Origin: an uncultured Porphyromonadaceae bacterium
GTDB taxonomy: Bacteria > Bacteroidota > Bacteroidia > Bacteroidales > Barnesiellaceae
DNA: 64,000 nucleotides
Direction of reading: 5' to 3'
Assembly (NCBI GenBank): GCA_900538555.1
Contig: UPYI01000001.1
Location: 1-64,000, forward strand
In this document: positions 32,284-41,578 of the stretch, one piece after another
Layout of the letters: each line of letters starts with the position of its first letter
Position numbering within the stretch: position 1 is the stretch's first letter
Made by a program: the position numbers and the translations under genes
Notes under the pieces: generated by a model
What the model saw: the letters and a program-made list of their open reading frames with translations, nothing else
Told to the model about the DNA's origin: nothing
Database searches by the model: none

Positions 32284-34533
32284 ATGATCGATCAGCAGAC
32301 CATAGATAAAATCATGGATGCCGCCAACATATTGGAGGTCGTATCCGATTTTGTTACGCTTCGGCGACGGGGTGTAAACTATGTCGGTCTCTGTCCGTTC
32401 CACAACGAGAAGACACCCTCGTTCAGTGTATCTCCCTCGAAAGGGATCTGTAAATGTTTCAGTTGCGGTAAAGGCGGCAGTGCCGTCCACTTCATTATGG
32501 AACATGAGCAGATGTCTTATTACGAGGCATTGAAATACTTGGCGAAGAAATATGGCATTGCCATTGAAGAACGGGAGCTGTCGGACGAAGAAAAACAGAT
32601 CCGTTCCGAACGGGAAAGTATGCTGATCGTAAACAGCTACGCACAGGAATATTTCAGCAAGACCCTGTTCGAACATGCCGAAGGCAAATCGGTGGGTCTA
32701 TCCTACTTCCACGAACGCGGCTTCCGCGACGACATCATCCGGAAATTCGGATTGGGTTATTCGCTCGAACAACGCGATGCGTTGGCACAATCGGCTATCA
32801 GAAACGGCTATAAAGCCGATTATCTATTGAAAACCGGTCTGTGCCTGCAAGGGCAAAACAACCAGCTTTACGACCGCTTCAAAGGTCGGGTCATATTTCC
32901 GGTTTACAGTCTGTCGGGCAAAGTGCTGGCTTTCGGCGGACGCGTCTTGAAAAAAACGGAAAAGAGTGCGAAGTATGTCAATTCTCCCGAATCGGACATC
33001 TATCACAAAAGCACCGAACTATACGGTATATACCATGCCAAACAGGCTATTGTAAAACAAGACAGTTGTTTTCTCGTTGAGGGTTATACCGACGTCTTGT
33101 CGATGCACCAAGCCGGTATCGAGAACGTAGTGGCTTCATCGGGAACCTCCCTGACGCCCGGACAAATCCGTTTGATTCACCGCTTTACCGACAATATCAC
33201 GGTATTGTACGACGGAGATGCCGCCGGTATCAAAGCATCGCTACGCGGTATCGACCTGATCCTTCAAGAGGGAATGAATATCAAAGTGGTATTGCTTCCC
33301 GACGGCGACGACCCCGATTCTTTTTCCAAGAAACAAAGTGCCGCATCGTTTACCGAATATATAAAATCGCACGAAACGGATTTTATCCGCTTCAAGACCA
33401 AACTGCTGCTCGACAGCGCCGGAGATGACCCGATCAAACGTGCCGGACTTATCAGCGATATCGTACGCACCATATCGGTTATCCCCGACAACATCATACG
33501 GTCGGTCTACATACAGGAATGCAGTCGCCAGATGGAAATCGAGGAGTCGATATTATTGGCGGAAGTCAATAAAATGCGGAAGAACCAATCGGAAGCAAAC
33601 CTCAAAAACATAGCCAATCCGCCCGGACCGACTACCGCTCCACCTGACACTCTCGTTCCGCCGTCCGATCCGGGAACAGCCGAAAGCACTCCGGCTACGG
33701 ATAGCCCGGTTCCGCCGCCGTCTTTATCCGACATTCCTCCGACCGAAGAAGAGTTGGCTCAAATACCGGTTGCGCCGATCCACATCGCCGCCAAGACATC
33801 GCCGTTGTATCGTTACGAAAAAAATCTGTTGCAGTATGTCGTGCGATATGGTTACTGCGACCTGTTCGAACTGGAAGATGAACAGCACCAAATGCGTATG
33901 TACAAGGTGATCGACTACATCATGGAGGAACTGAAAGTCGATGAAATTACATTCAGCCACCCTCTGTACCGTAAAATGATGGAGCTGGCTATCGAACAGA
34001 GGGCACATGTCGCCCAAGCTATCGAACAGAAACAGAAAGACATAGAAGCGGAACAGAACGAGAAGTTGAACCGGATAATCGCCCAGATACGGGAAAACGG
34101 ACAATCACTCGCCGAAAAAGAGAAAGCGGAGCAGGTTGCCGCACAAGAAATCCGGCAGGAGAGCCAAGCCCGGCTGGCAGAGGTCGAATCGCGCTATTTA
34201 GAACGATATTTTGTTTCGCATCCCGACAACGGAATCAGCCAACTGGCGGTAGATCTGGTAACGGATAAATACCAGTTAAGCAAAGTTCATACGAAATTCC
34301 AACACGTCGAAACGGAACAGGAGAAACTGCCCACATTAATTCCGCGGGCTTTGTACGAATTGAAAGATGCGATCATCTCACAACATATCAAGGCTGTACG
34401 CGACCAGATGCGCCATGCGTCCTCCAACGACGAGGTCATGTCGCTCATGGCAGAAAACAACCGGCTGTATGAAGTAAAATCGACATTGGCAAAATATATC
34501 GGCGAACGGATCGTCACTCCCAGTATAAAGTAA
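32284..34533 (+). CDS. dnaG: DNA primase DnaG
   Basis: 749 aa. The zinc-binding domain carries CPFHNEKTPSF and CKCFSCGKGGSAVHFI (about 38-76). The TOPRIM core has VEGYTDVLSMHQAG (about 265-278) and LYDGDAAGIKASL (about 312-324). After about residue 440 a proline/threonine-rich linker (about 445-500) leads to a helical C-terminal helicase-interaction region with a coiled coil (about 570-630). Longer than E. coli DnaG (581 aa), mostly from linker and tail. Makes RNA primers for replication. Weak upstream box TACCTTCG (32254-32261). Confidence 0.95.
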   Translation: MIDQQTIDKIMDAANILEVVSDFVTLRRRGVNYVGLCPFHNEKTPSFSVSPSKGICKCFSCGKGGSAVHFIMEHEQMSYYEALKYLAKKYGIAIEERELSDEEKQIRSERESMLIVNSYAQEYFSKTLFEHAEGKSVGLSYFHERGFRDDIIRKFGLGYSLEQRDALAQSAIRNGYKADYLLKTGLCLQGQNNQLYDRFKGRVIFPVYSLSGKVLAFGGRVLKKTEKSAKYVNSPESDIYHKSTELYGIYHAKQAIVKQDSCFLVEGYTDVLSMHQAGIENVVASSGTSLTPGQIRLIHRFTDNITVLYDGDAAGIKASLRGIDLILQEGMNIKVVLLPDGDDPDSFSKKQSAASFTEYIKSHETDFIRFKTKLLLDSAGDDPIKRAGLISDIVRTISVIPDNIIRSVYIQECSRQMEIEESILLAEVNKMRKNQSEANLKNIANPPGPTTAPPDTLVPPSDPGTAESTPATDSPVPPPSLSDIPPTEEELAQIPVAPIHIAAKTSPLYRYEKNLLQYVVRYGYCDLFELEDEQHQMRMYKVIDYIMEELKVDEITFSHPLYRKMMELAIEQRAHVAQAIEQKQKDIEAEQNEKLNRIIAQIRENGQSLAEKEKAEQVAAQEIRQESQARLAEVESRYLERYFVSHPDNGISQLAVDLVTDKYQLSKVHTKFQHVETEQEKLPTLIPRALYELKDAIISQHIKAVRDQMRHASSNDEVMSLMAENNRLYEVKSTLAKYIGERIVTPSIK

Positions 34534-34540
34534 ACCGTAT

Positions 34541-34610
34541 GCCGAGAGCAGAAGCCTTCAAACAGAACTCGAACAGATCACATCCGATACGCAGCGTTTA
34601 TTATAAAAAT
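34541..34610 (+). repeat. Degenerate copy of the dispersed intergenic repeat
   Basis: Starts GCCGAGAGCAGAAGC, then a decayed hairpin, and ends CGCAGCGTTTATT, the same borders as the copies at 47.03-47.21 kb. It fills the gap between dnaG and the ABC transporter gene. Confidence 0.65.
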
Positions 34611-34635
34611 AAATATCATCAAATATAAATCCAAT

Positions 34636-35568
34636 ATGAATTACCTCGAAGCCAATCATATCGTGAAACAATATGCCAATCACAAAGCATTGGACGATGT
34701 GACCGTGCATGTTCCTGAAAACAGCATTTACGGGCTGTTAGGTCCGAACGGAGCAGGAAAAACGACTCTGATCCGGATCATCAACCAAATTACCGGTCCG
34801 GACAGCGGAGAAGTGCTGATCGACGGACGTCCCGCCCAACCATCGGATGTAGAGCACATCGGCTACCTGCCCGAAGAACGCGGGCTGTATAAAAAGATGA
34901 AGGTGGGCGAACAAATCCTCTACCTGTCGCAACTCAAAGGATTGAGCCGCAATGAAGCCAAAACACGGATGCAGGCATGGCTTCGCAAATTCGACATCGA
35001 AGGTTGGGAGAAGAAGAAGATCGAAGAGCTTTCGAAAGGTATGCAACAGAAAATCCAGTTTATCACCACAGTGATACACCGCCCGAAACTTCTGATTCTG
35101 GACGAGCCGTTCAGCGGATTCGATCCGGTGAATGCCAATTTGTTGAAACGCGAGATTCTGGAATTGCGCAATGAAGGTGCTACCATTATATTCTCTACCC
35201 ACAACATGGCTTCGGTCGAAGAACTCTGTGACAGGGTGTCGCTGATACATCATTCGAAAGTGGTGCTGCAAGGCGATGTAGACGATATTCGCGAACAACA
35301 TAAAAAGCATCTGTTCAAAGTCGCCACCCGCGAGGGGGCATTGCAGCCGAACCTGAACATGTTGTATGAAATCATCGACAGCAAACCGTGTCGCAAAGGT
35401 ACGGTATCGACCTTACGGAAAATCAGACCCGAAATTACAAACGGGGAACTGATACAAGAACTTTCCCGACAGTACGAACTGACTGCTTTTGAAGAGATAC
35501 TGCCCACGATGAACGAAATATTCATCGAAACCGTAGGTGAATCGGCAATCGTAGAAGATAAAAAATAA
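34636..35568 (+). CDS. ABC transporter ATP-binding protein (NatA-like, DUF4162 tail)
   Basis: 310 aa. Walker A LLGPNGAGKTTLI (about 35-47), Q-loop IGYLPEERGLYKKM, signature ELSKGMQQKIQ (about 133-143), Walker B LLILDEPFSGFDP (about 152-164), and switch His in FSTHNMASVE. The last 80 residues match the DUF4162 extension of Na+ or drug-export ATPases. The permease gene follows after 11 bp. The pair likely exports Na+ or a hydrophobic compound; direction and substrate are inferred from family. Confidence 0.92.
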   Translation: MNYLEANHIVKQYANHKALDDVTVHVPENSIYGLLGPNGAGKTTLIRIINQITGPDSGEVLIDGRPAQPSDVEHIGYLPEERGLYKKMKVGEQILYLSQLKGLSRNEAKTRMQAWLRKFDIEGWEKKKIEELSKGMQQKIQFITTVIHRPKLLILDEPFSGFDPVNANLLKREILELRNEGATIIFSTHNMASVEELCDRVSLIHHSKVVLQGDVDDIREQHKKHLFKVATREGALQPNLNMLYEIIDSKPCRKGTVSTLRKIRPEITNGELIQELSRQYELTAFEEILPTMNEIFIETVGESAIVEDKK

Positions 35569-35579
35569 ACCTTGAAATC

Positions 35580-36929
35580 ATGAGCAAAATATCTTTAATC
35601 ATAGAGCGGGAATACCTGACCCGCGTACAGAAAAAATCGTTCATCCTGATGACGATTCTATCCCCTATTATCATGGTTCTGTTGTGTACGGTGCCCATAC
35701 TGCTGTCACAGATGTCGGATAACGAAACCCGCCATGTCGCCATCGTCGATTACACCGGATTGTACAAAGACGTATTCGATGACAACGAAGAATATCATTT
35801 CCATTATTTGGAATCGGAAGCAGCGGCAAACCCCGACATTCTGAAAAAAGATGAAGAGGGAAACGGCAATTACGCTTATATCGTTATCAAATCGGATCTG
35901 CTCCTCCACCCCGACGGCATGACCATCTATTCGGACAAACAGGTGACAACCGGTTTCGAATCGTTTATCGAAAACCGCATGAGTGATTATCTGGAAGATG
36001 CCAAACTGGCATCCTACAATATTCCGGACATCAAAAAAATCATCGAAGATTCGAAAATAAAGTTGCAGATACAATCGATCCGGCTCGACGAGAAAGGAGG
36101 AGAAACTCAATCGTCTTCGGGTATGGCAATGGGTATCGGCATGATTTCCACGCTTATCATCTATATATTCCTGTTGTTGTACGGCGGACAGGTCATGAAC
36201 AGTGTCATGCAAGAAAAGACCAACCGCATAGTCGAAGTCATGGTATCGTCGGTAAAACCGTTCGAGCTGATGATGGGAAAAATAATCAGCATCGGTCTGG
36301 TAGGTCTCACCCAAATCGCCATCTGGATAATATTCATTGCCGGTATTGCATTCTCGGCAACCGCCATTCTCGGACTCTCCTCGGACGTAGATACCACAGC
36401 GATGGTCCAAACTATCAACGAAGCCAATTCGATAGGTATGCCCGAAGCGGCAACTGCGGCAACACCCGATATCATGGCTGAAATAACGGGCATGTTGGGC
36501 GGCGTGAATTTTACGGAACTGCTGTTCTGTTTCATCCTGTTCTTCATCGGCGGATATGTGCTGTACGCTTCTATCTTTGCAGCGATCGGTTCTGCCGTCG
36601 ATAACGAAGCCGATACACAACAATTCATGATACCGATCACGTTCATCATCATCTTCGCATTCTACGCCGGATTTTTCAGTGCCGAAAATCCCGACGGACC
36701 GTTGGCTTGGTGGTGCTCGATGATTCCATTCACTTCGCCTATCGTCATGATGGTGCGGCTGCCGTTCGGAGTTCCGGTATGGGAATTGATCCTGTCCATA
36801 GGTATCCTGTTCGGCTCTGCCGTAGGACTGACTTGGGTAGCAGGACGCATCTATCGGGTAGGCATCCTCATGTACGGCAAAAAACCGTCGTACAAAGAGA
36901 TGTTGAAATGGATACGCTACAACTCTTAA
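35580..36929 (+). CDS. ABC-2 permease (NatB-like)
   Basis: 449 aa. One N-terminal helix (about 20-42), a large extracytoplasmic domain (about 45-185), and then a cluster of five or six helices (about 188-430). Motifs GGQVMNSVMQEKTNRIVEVM and FELMMGKIISIGLVGL are typical of NatB-type permeases. A flexible Ala/Thr/Glu-rich segment lies between helices around residues 270-300 (TINEANSIGMPEAATAATP). Partner of the ATPase gene upstream; a small lipoprotein gene follows after 11 bp. Confidence 0.9.
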   Translation: MSKISLIIEREYLTRVQKKSFILMTILSPIIMVLLCTVPILLSQMSDNETRHVAIVDYTGLYKDVFDDNEEYHFHYLESEAAANPDILKKDEEGNGNYAYIVIKSDLLLHPDGMTIYSDKQVTTGFESFIENRMSDYLEDAKLASYNIPDIKKIIEDSKIKLQIQSIRLDEKGGETQSSSGMAMGIGMISTLIIYIFLLLYGGQVMNSVMQEKTNRIVEVMVSSVKPFELMMGKIISIGLVGLTQIAIWIIFIAGIAFSATAILGLSSDVDTTAMVQTINEANSIGMPEAATAATPDIMAEITGMLGGVNFTELLFCFILFFIGGYVLYASIFAAIGSAVDNEADTQQFMIPITFIIIFAFYAGFFSAENPDGPLAWWCSMIPFTSPIVMMVRLPFGVPVWELILSIGILFGSAVGLTWVAGRIYRVGILMYGKKPSYKEMLKWIRYNS

Positions 36930-36940
36930 ATTTTTATATT

Positions 36941-37327
36941 ATGAAACACTCCTTATTTTGCATTTGCATCGGCATGTTGTTACTTGTCGGATGCAGCACA
37001 AGCGATTACGTTGTGACCAAAGATCCGAAGCGGAAGAACCCGGTCGATCGCATCGAATGGCTGAAAGCTCAAAAGAAAGAATTGAGCCGGCACGAATGTA
37101 AAATCACCGAATACGACGTTTGCGGCTATAAATTCTATGCCATTTTCAGAAAAGGTCCGAGAAATTCGCGCGAGATGGATATCACCACCATATACAACGA
37201 CAAAGGCGAGCAGATACTCAAATACAACGGACTGGTTCCGGAGGATGTCAGACCCAAAGTAAACGATTTTTACAAAAGCGCCGAGAAAGTCGGTGTGATC
37301 TGGGAGTGCCGTCCGGTAAAGAAATAG
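36941..37327 (+). CDS. Small lipoprotein of unknown function (128 aa)
   Basis: Starts MKHSLFCICIGMLLLVGCST with lipobox LVGC (Cys18); an upstream in-frame ATG inside the permease gene is rejected. The mature protein is basic and has DRIEWLKAQKKELSRHECKI and a beta C-terminus. No domain recognised. Lies 11 bp after the permease and 20 bp before the Nudix gene, so it is probably in the same operon; a role with the exporter is possible but unproven. Confidence 0.75.
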   Translation: MKHSLFCICIGMLLLVGCSTSDYVVTKDPKRKNPVDRIEWLKAQKKELSRHECKITEYDVCGYKFYAIFRKGPRNSREMDITTIYNDKGEQILKYNGLVPEDVRPKVNDFYKSAEKVGVIWECRPVKK

Positions 37328-37347
37328 TTTCTTGATAAGGTTCCGAT

Positions 37348-37974
37348 ATGGATAAAGAGAAACTGCTTATCGAACTCGCCAGCCAGATCAGACAGCTCGC
37401 CCAGAACGGATTGGTCTATTCGGAAAACGAATACGACATAGACCGTTATTCGCAGCTGTTGGAGATCAGCCATCGAATCACAGCGACGGTCGGCGATACT
37501 CCACTCGAAAGCATCAAGGCATGTTTTCACCCCGAAAACGACTACGTAACGCCCAAAGTGGATATCCGTGCCGTGGTATTCGATGAAGAGAAACGCATTC
37601 TGCTGGTACGGGAACGAGCCGACGGCTGCTGGTCTTTACCCGGCGGATGGGCAGACATCGGCTACTCACCGAAAGAAATCGCAGTAAAAGAGGTACGTGA
37701 GGAAACCGGATTGGATGTAAAGCCAGTACGGTTGCTGGCGGTACTGGATAAAAAATGCCATAACCATCCTCCCGCCATGCACTACGCTTACAAAATATTC
37801 ATTCTATGCGAGATTACAGGCGGCTCCTTCACAACGGCATTCGATATTCTGGATAAAGGGTTCTTCGCGCAAAACGAATTGCCGCCCCTTTCATCCGAAC
37901 GGATATTGAAAAGCCAAATCGACCTGATGTTCGAATATCTGAACGATCCCGATAAAAAGGCGGTCACCGATTAG
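37348..37974 (+). CDS. Nudix hydrolase with N-terminal helical domain (PF12535 type)
   Basis: 208 aa. Residues 1-50 (ELASQIRQLAQNGLVYSENE) match the small N-terminal domain found in ADP-ribose/CDP-choline pyrophosphatase-like Nudix enzymes. The Nudix box spans about 99-122: GGWADIGYSPKEIAVKEV then REETGL. The glutamate early in the classical Gx5Ex7REUxEExGU pattern is Tyr here, a change I believe is usual in this subgroup; the metal-binding REE core is intact. Hydrolyses a nucleoside diphosphate derivative; exact substrate unknown. Last gene before a bidirectional-looking terminator. Confidence 0.88.
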   Translation: MDKEKLLIELASQIRQLAQNGLVYSENEYDIDRYSQLLEISHRITATVGDTPLESIKACFHPENDYVTPKVDIRAVVFDEEKRILLVRERADGCWSLPGGWADIGYSPKEIAVKEVREETGLDVKPVRLLAVLDKKCHNHPPAMHYAYKIFILCEITGGSFTTAFDILDKGFFAQNELPPLSSERILKSQIDLMFEYLNDPDKKAVTD

Positions 37975-38012
37975 TCCGGCAAGCAGAGATCCGGAGCGCC
38001 TTTCCAAGCAAA

Positions 38013-38052
38013 CCGCCCTCGCCACAAACATCTGTGACGAGGGCGGATTTTA
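38013..38052 (+). terminator. Terminator between Nudix and TPR genes (convergent)
   Basis: CCGCCCTCG/CGAGGGCGG stem with inner ACA/TGT pairs, followed by ATTTTAT on the plus strand. Confidence 0.8.
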
Positions 38053-38090
38053 TATTTCAGAACTTCTTCTTATCCGATACCGGACGAAAG

Positions 38091-39497
38091 TTATCCGGCG
38101 GCATTGTCCAAATGATCTTTCAGCAGGGCTTTCAACGCATCGAACATTTTGCGCGTCTGCATCCAACCCGACCGTTTGACCTCATCCATCGAAGCTATCG
38201 CAGATTCATCGTCCAATATAGCCTCCAACCGGGCTATCTGACGCATCGCCGCCTCTTCATCGCCCACTTTATAATATGCCCCGATAATCGAGAACGACGC
38301 CGTAGGATCGAGAGGCTCCTGTTTCAATACCCGTTCGTAGTGTGCCAACGACTCTTCGGGCAAATCCAGCATACGGCAGGCATCCGCCAGCAACAGACGC
38401 GACGGTATATCTTCTTCATCCAGTTCCAATGCCCGAGTCAATTCCCGATACGCCTCGGCAAACTTATTGTCATAAAAATACAATTCGCCTAAAAAAGCAT
38501 GCGCATCGGCATCGGTGTCGTCCAAAGCAATTGTCTTTTTCAGGAACTCGCCGCATTTCGGCAGATCGCCCAGATCGTAATAGTTGGTTGCCAGTTGATA
38601 ACAGAGATTGGCATTGTCGGGAGAAAGCGTCAGGGCTTCCGACAAATATTCAACCGCCTTTTTATTCTCGTTCATCTTGGCATAACACTCGGCGATCAGT
38701 TCATAGGCTACCGCCTTGTCGGTATCTGTTTTTGCAAATTCGAGAAACTGCTCTATCGCATCGGAATAACGTCCGGAATCGTAATAGCAATATCCTTTGA
38801 ACGAAAGTATTGTAGGATCGTCCTCCCGCGCCGTCAGTGCAAAATCGCAGGCTTCTATGGCATCGTCGTAACGCCCGAGCAAAGCATATACCTTCGCCAA
38901 CGAAAACCAATCGACAGCGGAGTAAGGATCGAGGTCGATCAAGCGATTGTAAATCGCAATCGCCAGATTGTACTGCTGGGCATCTTCATACACCATTGCC
39001 AATTCGCGCAAGATCCCCCGGGCATCGGGCAAAACCGATATGGCAGATTCGACATACCGGGTGACCTCTTCGAGGCTATCGTAATCGGATATAATATCCA
39101 AAGAGTCGAAGCAGATTTCCTCCGTGATCTCCTCCATCGACAAGAGTTCATGCAGAATCGCTTCGGCTTCGGCAAAACGGTCTTTCAGATAATGGATCTC
39201 CGCCATCAGCAAATTAGCCTCGACATTGCAACGCCCTATCGCACGCATAATCCGTTCGGCATCGTCCACCCGTTTCGATATCAGCAAATACCGGGCATGC
39301 TTCAATTCCAGATCCATATTTCCCGGATGCAATGTCAGTCCGTATTCGATTGCCGACAATGCGGCGGGTATGCGGTCGGACATCTCGTAGTACGCCGATA
39401 TTTCGTCGATCTCGTCGGCATCGAAATAACTGTGAATACCGATCTTCAAATCGGATTCATACTTCTCTACCCATTCGTTTTTTTCTATTTCAGACAT
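38091..39497 (-). CDS. Tetratricopeptide repeat protein
   Basis: 468 aa, no signal peptide, acidic. About ten TPR units can be read, for example AIAIYNRLIDLDPYSAVDWF, LAKVYALLGRYDDAIEACDF, LIAECYAKMNENKKAVEYLS and FLGELYFYDNKFAEAYRELT, each with the W/L-G/Y-A-P spacing. TPR superhelices hold protein partners; the partner is unknown. It lies downstream of glnS on the same strand, separated by a hairpin, so co-transcription is possible but partly blocked. Confidence 0.88.
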   Translation of the reverse strand: MSEIEKNEWVEKYESDLKIGIHSYFDADEIDEISAYYEMSDRIPAALSAIEYGLTLHPGNMDLELKHARYLLISKRVDDAERIMRAIGRCNVEANLLMAEIHYLKDRFAEAEAILHELLSMEEITEEICFDSLDIISDYDSLEEVTRYVESAISVLPDARGILRELAMVYEDAQQYNLAIAIYNRLIDLDPYSAVDWFSLAKVYALLGRYDDAIEACDFALTAREDDPTILSFKGYCYYDSGRYSDAIEQFLEFAKTDTDKAVAYELIAECYAKMNENKKAVEYLSEALTLSPDNANLCYQLATNYYDLGDLPKCGEFLKKTIALDDTDADAHAFLGELYFYDNKFAEAYRELTRALELDEEDIPSRLLLADACRMLDLPEESLAHYERVLKQEPLDPTASFSIIGAYYKVGDEEAAMRQIARLEAILDDESAIASMDEVKRSGWMQTRKMFDALKALLKDHLDNAAG

Positions 39498-39524
39498 ATT
39501 TCGAAGGCTTGCCTATATATCGAA

Positions 39525-39563
39525 ACTGCCGGACATGGCTCAAAAGAAAGCATATCCGGCAGT
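39525..39563 (-). terminator. Hairpin after glnS
   Basis: ACTGCCGGA/TCCGGCAGT 9-bp stem with a 21-nt loop, followed on the minus strand by TTTCG. Weak U-tract, so partial read-through into the TPR gene is likely. Confidence 0.6.
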
Positions 39564-39587
39564 CTTCATTTTCAGTTCAAATGCTCA

Positions 39588-41297
39588 TTATTTGGATTTG
39601 ATTTTTTCCCATGTATCCTTCAACGAAACGGTACGGTTGAACACCAGTTTGTCGGCGGTCGAATCGGGGTCTACACAGAAGTAGCCGATACGCTGGAACT
39701 GGTAACGGTTGCCGGCTTTCGCATCTTTCGCCAAGAACGGTTCGATACGGCAGTTGGTCACAACCTTCAACGAATCGGGATTCAGCAGCTCGCGGAAATC
39801 CACATCCTTTTCTTCCGACGGATTCTCGACATTGAACAACCGGTCGTACAGACGTACTTCCGCCTCGGTGCTGTATTTTGCCGATACCCAATGCAGTGTA
39901 CCTTTTACCTTTCGGTCGCTGCCCGGCATACCGCTGTGGCTTTGCGGATCGTATTCGCAATAAATTTCCTCGATCTCTCCGGCATCGTTTTTCTTACATC
40001 CGGTACATTTCACGATATAAGCGGCTTTCAAACGGACTTCCTGACCCGGTGTCATCCGGAAGAATTTCTTCGGCGGATTTTCCATAAAGTCGTCGCGCTC
40101 GATATAGAGTTCACGAGTGAACGTCATTTCGTGTTTACCCGATTCCGGATCTTCCGGATTATTTTCCAGATAAACGGTCTCTTCCTTGTCCTCGGGATAG
40201 TTGGTAATCACCAGTTTTACCGGATTTACCACCGCCGAAACACGAGTTGCCGTAGCATTAAGATCCTCACGGATGCTGTGTTCCAGAAGCGATACGCTGA
40301 TCAGACCGTCGTATTTCGTATATCCGATCTTATCGATAAAGTTGCGAATCGAACGCGGGGTATATCCGCGACGGCGCAATCCGCAGATTGTCGGCATACG
40401 GGGATCGTCCCAACCGGCTACCAGATGTTCTTTCACCAATTGCAGCAATTTACGTTTGCTCATTACCGTATAGGTGAGGTTCAACCGGTTGAACTCGATC
40501 TGACGCGGACAATAGGTCTCGTCAGCCAGTTCTTTTACAAAATATTCGTACAACGGACGGTGTACTTCAAATTCCAACGTACAGATCGAGTGCGTCACGC
40601 CTTCGAAATAGTCGGATTGTCCATGTGCGAAATCATACATCGGGTAGACATTCCATGTCGTACCGGTACGGTGATGAGGATGTTTAATGATCCGGTACAT
40701 GATCGGGTCGCGGAAGTGCATGTTGGACGAAGCCATATCGATCTTGGCACGCAAAACGTATGTACCTTCTTCGAACTCTCCTTTGTTCATCCGTTCGAAC
40801 AGATCGAGGTTCTCTTCAACACTCCGGTTACGATAAGGACTTTCGATACCCGGTTGCGTGGGCGTTCCTTTCTGACGGGCAATCTCTTCCGACGATTGCT
40901 GATCGACATAGGCTTTTCCTTCTTTGATCAAACGGATAGCCAGATCCCATAATTTCGGGAAATAGTCGGATGCATAATAAAGGCGGTCGCCCCAGTCGAA
41001 TCCCAACCAATGAATGTCTTCCTTGATCGAATCGACATATTCCACATCTTCTTTTACCGGATTGGTATCATCGAAACGTAAATTACATGTACCGCCGAAT
41101 TTTTCAGCGATTCCGAAATCCATACAAATCGCTTTCGCATGACCGATATGCAGATAACCATTCGGTTCGGGCGGGAAACGGGTGTTCAGACGTCCTCCGT
41201 TTTTACCGGCTTTCAGATCCGCCTCTACTGCCTGTTCTATAAAATTGAGGCTTTTCTTCTCTTCGAGTTCCCCATTATTCAATTCTTCCTGTGTCAT
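39588..41297 (-). CDS. glnS: Glutaminyl-tRNA synthetase
   Basis: 569 aa from ATG 41297 (MTQEELNNGELEEKKSLNFI); an upstream in-frame ATG adds 13 unlikely residues. Class I signature FPPEPNGYLHIGHAKAICMD (about 41-60) and KMSKS-like VMSKRKLLQLV. Also DDTNPVKEDVEYVDSIKEDI. GlnRS charges tRNA-Gln directly, so this organism need not use the amidotransferase route for Gln. Minus-strand box TATCTTTG (41341-41334) lies about 37 bp upstream. Divergent from mutS2. Confidence 0.96.
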   Translation of the reverse strand: MTQEELNNGELEEKKSLNFIEQAVEADLKAGKNGGRLNTRFPPEPNGYLHIGHAKAICMDFGIAEKFGGTCNLRFDDTNPVKEDVEYVDSIKEDIHWLGFDWGDRLYYASDYFPKLWDLAIRLIKEGKAYVDQQSSEEIARQKGTPTQPGIESPYRNRSVEENLDLFERMNKGEFEEGTYVLRAKIDMASSNMHFRDPIMYRIIKHPHHRTGTTWNVYPMYDFAHGQSDYFEGVTHSICTLEFEVHRPLYEYFVKELADETYCPRQIEFNRLNLTYTVMSKRKLLQLVKEHLVAGWDDPRMPTICGLRRRGYTPRSIRNFIDKIGYTKYDGLISVSLLEHSIREDLNATATRVSAVVNPVKLVITNYPEDKEETVYLENNPEDPESGKHEMTFTRELYIERDDFMENPPKKFFRMTPGQEVRLKAAYIVKCTGCKKNDAGEIEEIYCEYDPQSHSGMPGSDRKVKGTLHWVSAKYSTEAEVRLYDRLFNVENPSEEKDVDFRELLNPDSLKVVTNCRIEPFLAKDAKAGNRYQFQRIGYFCVDPDSTADKLVFNRTVSLKDTWEKIKSK

Positions 41298-41578
41298 AAA
41301 AGATACGATTAAGACTTCATTTGTAATAAAGTGCAAAGATACGCATAAATATCGTATCGATTGTATATTTCGCCCTAAATATTATCGGTTGCGAAGCATA
41401 AAAATCATATCTTTGCACCACCGATTACTATATACGGAATGCGGTGCGACACACAAAGACAAAAACCGACAACCAAACTGTCATCGGTCGGCGGCACGAT
41501 ACATCGGTTTCGATTAGCGAATGTACGCCATGCTGTCGCATTTACCCATATTCGCATAAAAAAGGAAATGATATAGCT
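41298..41578. other. Divergent region between glnS and mutS2 with a GGAATGCGGTGCGAC element
   Basis: TATCTTTG boxes on the minus strand (41341-41334) and the plus strand (41408-41415) point away from each other. The 15-mer GGAATGCGGTGCGAC at 41436-41450 is identical to one arm of the inverted repeat at 56296-56373; a weak partial mate (CTGTCGCATTT) lies near 41533-41543. No gene is seen. Confidence 0.55.

Noticed and set aside
38499..40952. 817-codon open frame on the plus strand opposite glnS and the TPR gene
   Set aside because: It is antisense to two well-supported genes, has no domain and reads as codon-bias shadow (Ile/Phe/Arg-rich).
41444..41578. 45-codon extension of MutS2
   Set aside because: Lies in the GGAATGCGGTGCGAC element; the family normally starts at the IYPDNFEHK residues coded from GTG 41579.
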